Positions 59,938-64,000 of a stretch of 64,000 nt of DNA are shown piece after piece (the first letter of the stretch is position 1; every line of letters starts with the position of its first letter). The DNA is from JANWWM01 sp046719715 (GTDB taxonomy: Bacteria > Bacteroidota > Chlorobiia > Chlorobiales > Thermochlorobacteraceae), in the NCBI GenBank assembly GCA_046719715.1, contig JBDNCJ010000001.1, positions 62,001 to 126,000 on the forward strand. Reading direction: 5' to 3'. The notes beneath the pieces are model-generated. The model saw only the letters and a list, made by a program, of their open reading frames with translations. It did no database searches and was not told where the DNA came from. The position numbers and the translations under genes are program-made.

Positions 59938-60522
59938 ATGAACTTACACACACTTACGCCGGCAAAAGGGTCAAGAAAACCTAAGAAACGCGTCGGTCGC
60001 GGTCCTGGGTCGGGTAACGGCACAACTGCTGGACGTGGAAACAAAGGGCACCAAGCGCGTAGCGGTTACACAACCAAAAACTTTGAAGGCGGACAAATGC
60101 CGCTTTACCGCCAACTGCCTAAATTTGGATTTACGCCGCCGAACCAAAAAACCGTTATCGGAATCAACGTGGCGCAATTGGAGGCATGGGCGAAAAGCGG
60201 AAAAATCGGCACTGACATGCCGCTCGATGCGTTCAACAAATTGGGCGTAATTGGAAAAACGGAATATCTTAAAATTTTGGGTGAAGGTGAATTGACCACG
60301 AAAATCAATGTAACCGCACACGCATTCAGCGAAACCGCCAAAGAAAAAATTGAAAAGGCGGGCGGGAGCGTAACCGTCGCCTATAGAACCGTTGCAGAAG
60401 CAAGCACAATGAAGAATGTTGAGTTTGCAAAAGCCGTATCAACACCGAAGCAACTTGTCGATGAACATAAGAAGGCGGTCAAAGCGCGAAAGAAAGCATC
60501 AGCAAAAACCGTCAAAAAATAA
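59938..60522 (+). CDS. rplO: 50S ribosomal protein L15
   Basis: L15 is a late-assembly 50S protein with a long basic N-terminal arm. It has LHTLTPAKGSRKPKKRVGRG, GRGNKGHQARSGY and EGGQMPLYRQLPKFGF. At 194 residues it exceeds the usual 145-150 because of an Ala/Lys-rich tail of about 45 residues (DEHKKAVKARKKASAKTVKK). Confidence 0.96.
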   Translation: MNLHTLTPAKGSRKPKKRVGRGPGSGNGTTAGRGNKGHQARSGYTTKNFEGGQMPLYRQLPKFGFTPPNQKTVIGINVAQLEAWAKSGKIGTDMPLDAFNKLGVIGKTEYLKILGEGELTTKINVTAHAFSETAKEKIEKAGGSVTVAYRTVAEASTMKNVEFAKAVSTPKQLVDEHKKAVKARKKASAKTVKK

Positions 60523-60534
60523 TCTTGATTTACG

Positions 60535-61872
60535 ATGAAACTTGTCGAGAGCATTAGAAATATCAGCAAGATTCCGGAGCTGAAAGATCGAATCCTTTAC
60601 ACACTTGGGCTTTTGATTGTATATCGAATCGGCTCTCACGTCACCATTCCCGGCGTTGACGCCGCCGCAGTTGCCGCCGCAGGGGCAGGTCCGACGAACG
60701 ATTTATTCGGGCTCTTTGACCTCTTCGTCGGAGGTGCGTTCAAACGTGCTTCAGTCTTTGCGCTCGGAATTATGCCGTATATCTCGGCATCGATTATTAT
60801 TCAATTGCTTGGTGCGGTAACGCCCGTCATTCAACGTTTGCAAAAAGAAGGCGAAGAGGGGCGAAAAAAAATCACCCAATACACGCGCTACGGAACGGTG
60901 TTGCTTGCCGCTATGCAGGCATGGGGCGTAAGCGTGAGCCTTTCCAGCCCGTCATCTTTTGGTCAATCAATTGTGCCTGATCCGGGCTTTTTATTCACAC
61001 TCTCAACAGTAATTACGCTCACGGCGGCAACAATATTTACAATGTGGCTCGGCGAGCGCATTACAGAGCGCGGAATCGGGAACGGTATCTCGCTCATCAT
61101 TATGATTGGCATTTTAGCTCGATTCCCACAGTCGCTCGTCGCAGAGTGGCAACTCGTTGCAACGGGAAGCAAAAATTTAATTGTTGAAATGATTGTGCTT
61201 GCAATTATGGTGCTGATTGTTGCAGGTGTCGTGCTGATGACCGTCGGCACACGACGAATTCCCGTTCAATATGCAAAGCGGGTTGTCGGACGAAAGGTTT
61301 ACGGAGGAACAACGCAATACATTCCCATGCGCGTCATTACGGCGGGCGTCATGCCGATAATCTTCGCCCAGTCCATTATGTTCATTCCAAGCACGCTCAT
61401 TTCATTTTTCCCTGAAAGCGAAGGGATGCAGAAAGTTGCGTCATGGATTTCATATGATTCGTGGGGCTATGCAATTCTGTTTGCGATTCTAATCGTCTTT
61501 TTTACTTATTTCTATACGGCGATTGCCTTCAATCCGAAAGACGTTGCGGATACGATGCAAAAGCAAGGCGGATTTATTCCCGGTGTCCGTCCAGGAAAAA
61601 GCACGGAAGAGTTTATTGACAACATTCTCACGCGTATTACTTTGCCCGGCGCAATGGCACTGGCTATCATCGCTGTTTTGCCGACGTTCTTGGTGAAATA
61701 TGGAAATGTATCTCCGGGCTTCGCACAGTTTTTTGGTGGAACGAGCTTGCTCATCATTGTCGGCGTTGCGTTGGACACGCTTCAACAGATTGAGAGCCAT
61801 CTCTTAATGCGCCACTATGATGGATTCATGAAAACGGGTCGGGTGAGAGGACGAGGGGCGGTCAGCGCATAA
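60535..61872 (+). CDS. secY: Protein translocase subunit SecY
   Basis: SecY is the channel of the Sec translocon in the cytoplasmic membrane. The 445 residues have ten membrane segments with landmarks RIGSHVTIPGVDAAAVAAAG (plug region), ALGIMPYISASIIIQLLGAV, GERITERGIGNGISLIIMIG and the cytoplasmic loop KRVVGRKVYGGTTQYIPMRV. Encoded 12 bases after rplO as usual in the spc series. Confidence 0.97.
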   Translation: MKLVESIRNISKIPELKDRILYTLGLLIVYRIGSHVTIPGVDAAAVAAAGAGPTNDLFGLFDLFVGGAFKRASVFALGIMPYISASIIIQLLGAVTPVIQRLQKEGEEGRKKITQYTRYGTVLLAAMQAWGVSVSLSSPSSFGQSIVPDPGFLFTLSTVITLTAATIFTMWLGERITERGIGNGISLIIMIGILARFPQSLVAEWQLVATGSKNLIVEMIVLAIMVLIVAGVVLMTVGTRRIPVQYAKRVVGRKVYGGTTQYIPMRVITAGVMPIIFAQSIMFIPSTLISFFPESEGMQKVASWISYDSWGYAILFAILIVFFTYFYTAIAFNPKDVADTMQKQGGFIPGVRPGKSTEEFIDNILTRITLPGAMALAIIAVLPTFLVKYGNVSPGFAQFFGGTSLLIIVGVALDTLQQIESHLLMRHYDGFMKTGRVRGRGAVSA

Positions 61873-61895
61873 CACACACGAGAAAAGCAACACGT

Positions 61896-62729
61896 ATGGT
61901 AACGGCGCGAAGCGAAAAAGAAATTGAATTGATGCGTGAAAGCGGCAGAATCGTCGCACAAGCACTTGACGCAATTCAGCTCGAACTTCGCCCTGGCGTA
62001 ACAACGAAAGACCTTGACAAAATTGCCGAAACCTACATCCGCAGTCAGGGCGCTCAGCCGAGTTTTTTAGGATATGTGCCACGCGGCGCGCGCGGAACGA
62101 AGCCGTATCCTGCGTCAATTTGCGCCTCAATCAACGAAGAAGTTGTTCACGGAATTCCGAATCCAAAGCGCGTCATAAAAGAAGGAGACATTGTTTCAAT
62201 TGACGTGGGTGCATTTAAGAACGGTTATCACGGAGATTCTGCAAGAACATTCATCGTAGGAGAAGTAAAGCCTGAAGTTCGCCACCTCGTCAAGGTTACA
62301 GAGATGTGCTTGATGCTCGCAATCAAAGAGGCTGTGGTTGGTAAGCGCTTGCACGATATTTCCGCCGCCGTTCAAACATATGCGGAAAGTTTCGGTTTCG
62401 GTGTCATCGAAAATATGGTTGGGCATGGAATCGGAACAAAGATGCATGAAGAGCCGCCTGTGCCAAATATCGGCAAAGCGGGAACAGGCGTTTTCTTACG
62501 AGAAGGAATGGTGCTTGCGATTGAGCCAATGATTAACTTGGGACGCTCGCGCAAGGCGAAAATTTTGAGCGACACGTGGACTGCGGTAACCGCCGATGGA
62601 AAACCTTCTGCACACTTTGAACATACGGTTGTCGTGCGCAAAGGTAAAGCCGAAATTTTAACGCTCTCGCGTCTTCCGAAAACTTTGCTCGCTACGGAAG
62701 AAGACGCGACGATTCAATTAGCGAGTTAA
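61896..62729 (+). CDS. map: Methionine aminopeptidase, type I
   Basis: MetAP removes the initiator Met from nascent chains. The 277 residues carry the metal ligands: SIDVGAFKNGYHGDSARTF (two Asp), MVGHGIGTKMHEEP (His), AIEPMI (Glu) and EHTVVV (second Glu). HGIPNP near residue 85 holds the substrate-contact His. An extended C-terminal tail of about 25 residues (PKTLLATEEDATIQLAS) follows the core. Standard position between secY and infA. Confidence 0.96.
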   Translation: MVTARSEKEIELMRESGRIVAQALDAIQLELRPGVTTKDLDKIAETYIRSQGAQPSFLGYVPRGARGTKPYPASICASINEEVVHGIPNPKRVIKEGDIVSIDVGAFKNGYHGDSARTFIVGEVKPEVRHLVKVTEMCLMLAIKEAVVGKRLHDISAAVQTYAESFGFGVIENMVGHGIGTKMHEEPPVPNIGKAGTGVFLREGMVLAIEPMINLGRSRKAKILSDTWTAVTADGKPSAHFEHTVVVRKGKAEILTLSRLPKTLLATEEDATIQLAS

Positions 62730-62749
62730 ACCTAAACCCTTGCTGTAAC

Positions 62750-62968
62750 TTGGCAAAAGAAGAAGCGATTGAGCTCGATGGCGTAATTCTCGAAGCGTTG
62801 CCAAACGCGAGTTTCAAAGTCAAATTGGAAAATAATCTTGAAATCTTGGCGCACGTGTCGGGAAAGATGAGAATGAATTTCATTAAAATTCTGCCCGGCG
62901 ACCGCGTGAGGGTTCAGGTGTCGCCATATGACCTAACCAAAGGAAGAATTACTTATCGATTTAAGTAA
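62750..62968 (+). CDS. infA: Translation initiation factor IF-1
   Basis: IF-1 is an OB-fold protein that blocks the A site during initiation. The 72 residues AKEEAIELDGVILEALPNAS, FKVKLENNLEILAHVSGKMR and MNFIKILPGDRVRVQVSPYD are standard. The start codon is TTG at 62750, since no ATG or GTG gives the conserved AKEE beginning; no clear Shine-Dalgarno precedes it. 20 bases after map. Confidence 0.95.
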   Translation: MAKEEAIELDGVILEALPNASFKVKLENNLEILAHVSGKMRMNFIKILPGDRVRVQVSPYDLTKGRITYRFK

Positions 62969-63001
62969 GTTTCGAGGGGTTTTCTAAATTAGTATTCAAA
63001 A

Positions 63002-63038
63002 AATTTTGGAAAGAAATAAAAAAGCGTGTAAATTAGCC
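63002..63038 (+). promoter_or_regulatory. Possible promoter before rpmJ
   Basis: TTGGAA followed 17 bases later by TAAATT lies in the gap between infA and rpmJ. It can be read as a sigma70-type promoter or, with a 20-base spacer, as TTG...TAAATTAG. The gap of 107 bases is the largest within this part of the ribosomal series, which fits a separate start for the alpha segment. Confidence 0.4.
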
Positions 63039-63075
63039 GCCCTTTTTTGCAAAGGAAATTAAAATTCGAACGATT

Positions 63076-63192
63076 ATGAAACTTGTCTCGTCGCTAAAAA
63101 AGCGTTGCGAATCGTGCAAAATCATTCGCCGAAAAGGAAAAATTCTTGTCATTTGCAAGAAAAATCCAAACCACAAACAGCGTCAAGGATAA
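63076..63192 (+). CDS. rpmJ: 50S ribosomal protein L36
   Basis: L36 is the smallest 50S protein. The 38-residue frame MKLVSSLKKRCESCKIIRRK then GKILVICKKNPNHKQRQG has the zinc ribbon ligands Cys11, Cys14, Cys27 and His33, so it is the zinc-binding form. It lies between infA and rpsM as in most bacteria and ends 13 bases before rpsM. Confidence 0.96.
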   Translation: MKLVSSLKKRCESCKIIRRKGKILVICKKNPNHKQRQG

Positions 63193-63205
63193 TAGGAGAT
63201 ACAGA

Positions 63206-63586
63206 ATGAGAGTTGCAGGTGTTGATCTTCCAAGAAACAAGCGCGCCGTTATCGGCTTGACTTATATTTACGGCATCGGCGACGCCACCGCCAAAAAAAT
63301 TTTAGCGAAAGTGGGCGTCGACGGGAACCGCAAAATCGCAGAGTTGACGGACGAAGAAGCAAGTCTGATTCGGAACGTCATCACGAGCGAGTATAAAGTT
63401 GAGGGGCAAGCACGAAGCGAACAGCAACTCGCCATCAAGAGATTGATGGATATTGGGTGCTATCGCGGATTGCGTCATCGTAGAGGATTGCCCGTCAGAG
63501 GACAGCGCACGCGCACAAACGCCCGCACGCGCAAAGGCAAGCGCAAGACCGTAGCAGGTAAGAAAAAAGCGGCAGCAAAGAAATAA
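63206..63586 (+). CDS. rpsM: 30S ribosomal protein S13
   Basis: S13 forms intersubunit bridges from the 30S head. From ATG 63206 (ATAGGAGAT ahead) it has 126 residues; the frame further upstream overlaps rpmJ. RVAGVDLPRNKRAVIGLTYI, YGIGDATAKKILAKVGVDGN and GLRHRRGLPVRGQRTRTNAR are diagnostic, with a basic Ala/Lys tail. Confidence 0.97.
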   Translation: MRVAGVDLPRNKRAVIGLTYIYGIGDATAKKILAKVGVDGNRKIAELTDEEASLIRNVITSEYKVEGQARSEQQLAIKRLMDIGCYRGLRHRRGLPVRGQRTRTNARTRKGKRKTVAGKKKAAAKK

Positions 63587-63609
63587 TCACTAAACTTTTG
63601 ATATAGCAA

Positions 63610-64000
63610 ATGGCAACGACGAATACATCAGCCGCCGCGGCAAAAAAGAAAAAGAAAATCAATGTGTCGCCCGAAGGGTTGGCGCACATTAAAGCGACTT
63701 TCAACAACGTGCTTGTAACCATTACGGATATGTCCGGCAACACGGTTGCATGGTCTACAGCGGGTAAAAATGGCTTCAAGGGTTCAAAGAAAAACACGCC
63801 ATATGCCGCACAAGTTACCGCAGAAGCGGCGGCGCGAGAAGCGGCTGAATTGGGAATGAGAAAAGTCGATGTTTTAATCAAAGGACCAGGCTCTGGACGC
63901 GACGCCGCCGTTCGCTCCCTGCAAGTTGCAGGATTGGAAGTGCGCTCAATTCGCGACATCACACCGCTGCCGCATAACGGTTGCCGCCCACCTAAACGCA
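63610..64000 (+). CDS. rpsK: 30S ribosomal protein S11, 3'-truncated by window end
   Basis: S11 is a platform protein of the 30S subunit near the mRNA exit. 130 codons are present: after a short Lys-rich start (ATTNTSAAAAKKKKKINV) come HIKATFNNVLVTITDMSGNT, AAQVTAEAAAREAAELGMRK and the conserved PLPHNGCRPPKR at the edge. The frame is still open at position 64000; only a short tail should be missing. Confidence 0.96.
   Translation, partial: MATTNTSAAAAKKKKKINVSPEGLAHIKATFNNVLVTITDMSGNTVAWSTAGKNGFKGSKKNTPYAAQVTAEAAAREAAELGMRKVDVLIKGPGSGRDAAVRSLQVAGLEVRSIRDITPLPHNGCRPPKR

Noticed and set aside
1..64000. CRISPR arrays, insertion sequences or prophage
   Set aside because: No regularly spaced repeats, transposase genes or phage structural genes were seen; the only tandem repeats are the 12-bp units at 42098-42133 and the leader repeat near 45.58 kb.

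Overview
The window comes from a green sulfur-type phototroph of the Chlorobi (Chlorobiota). Two markers support this: the C-terminal 60% of the Fenna-Matthews-Olson bacteriochlorophyll a protein (FmoA) at the left edge, and a chlorosome envelope cluster with the baseplate protein CsmA near 13 kb. FMO plus chlorosomes is also known from Chloracidobacterium (Acidobacteriota). The argCJ-BFRG cluster, HPr kinase and two exact TTG-N19-TAnnTTTG (Bacteroidetes-like) promoter matches fit Chlorobi better. A deep branch such as Chloroherpeton or Ca. Thermochlorobacter is my guess; no rRNA is present to settle it.

Layout. 1-2.2 kb: fmoA end, a strong terminator, and a CPA1 Na+/H+ antiporter. 2.3-9.2 kb (+): arginine biosynthesis, argC-argJ, then a tandem ArgR-type operator plus a terminator-like hairpin, then GNAT-argB-argF-argR-DUF433-argG; argH is not here. 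9.3-15.2 kb (-): chlorosome cluster, read in transcription order as ArsA-like ATPase, two CsmC/CsmD-like proteins, CsmA, an unknown PH-like protein, a second ArsA-like ATPase and a methyltransferase. 15.4-23.3 kb (-): recN, a three-gene HME-RND heavy-metal efflux system and a small exported His/Cys-rich protein. 23.3-34.4 kb (+): Pif1-like helicase, TonB-dependent receptor, XerC/D recombinase, ribosome hibernation factor, HPr kinase, peptide-binding lipoprotein plus one permease, and ccmC/ccmD with a DUF433-DUF5615 toxin-antitoxin pair between them. 34.4-45.3 kb: MOT1-type anion transporter (-), TPR-kinase-receiver-LuxR fusion (+), mutS (+), two glycosyltransferases (-) and pnp (-). 45.7-64 kb (+): the str operon (rpsL-rpsG-fusA-tuf, with terminator) followed by the S10-spc-alpha ribosomal protein series through secY, map, infA, rpmJ, rpsM and a truncated rpsK.

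Most notable points: (1) two ArsA/Get3-family ATPases carrying C-terminal HSP20-like domains bracket the chlorosome envelope genes, suggesting a dedicated targeting or assembly machine for chlorosome proteins; (2) a tRNA-Gly(TCC) gene with its own promoter and terminator splits the ribosomal protein cluster between rplN and rplX; (3) a 16-bp perfect ArgR-like palindrome lies 3 bp from a second box inside the arg cluster, followed by a terminator hairpin; (4) a toxin-antitoxin module is lodged between ccmC and ccmD; (5) a start codon sits inside a threefold 12-bp tandem repeat in a glycosyltransferase gene.

Many start sites were moved to internal ATG codons where a Shine-Dalgarno sequence, signal peptide or family length favoured them; each case is stated. 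All family assignments rest on motifs recognised by eye, not on searches.
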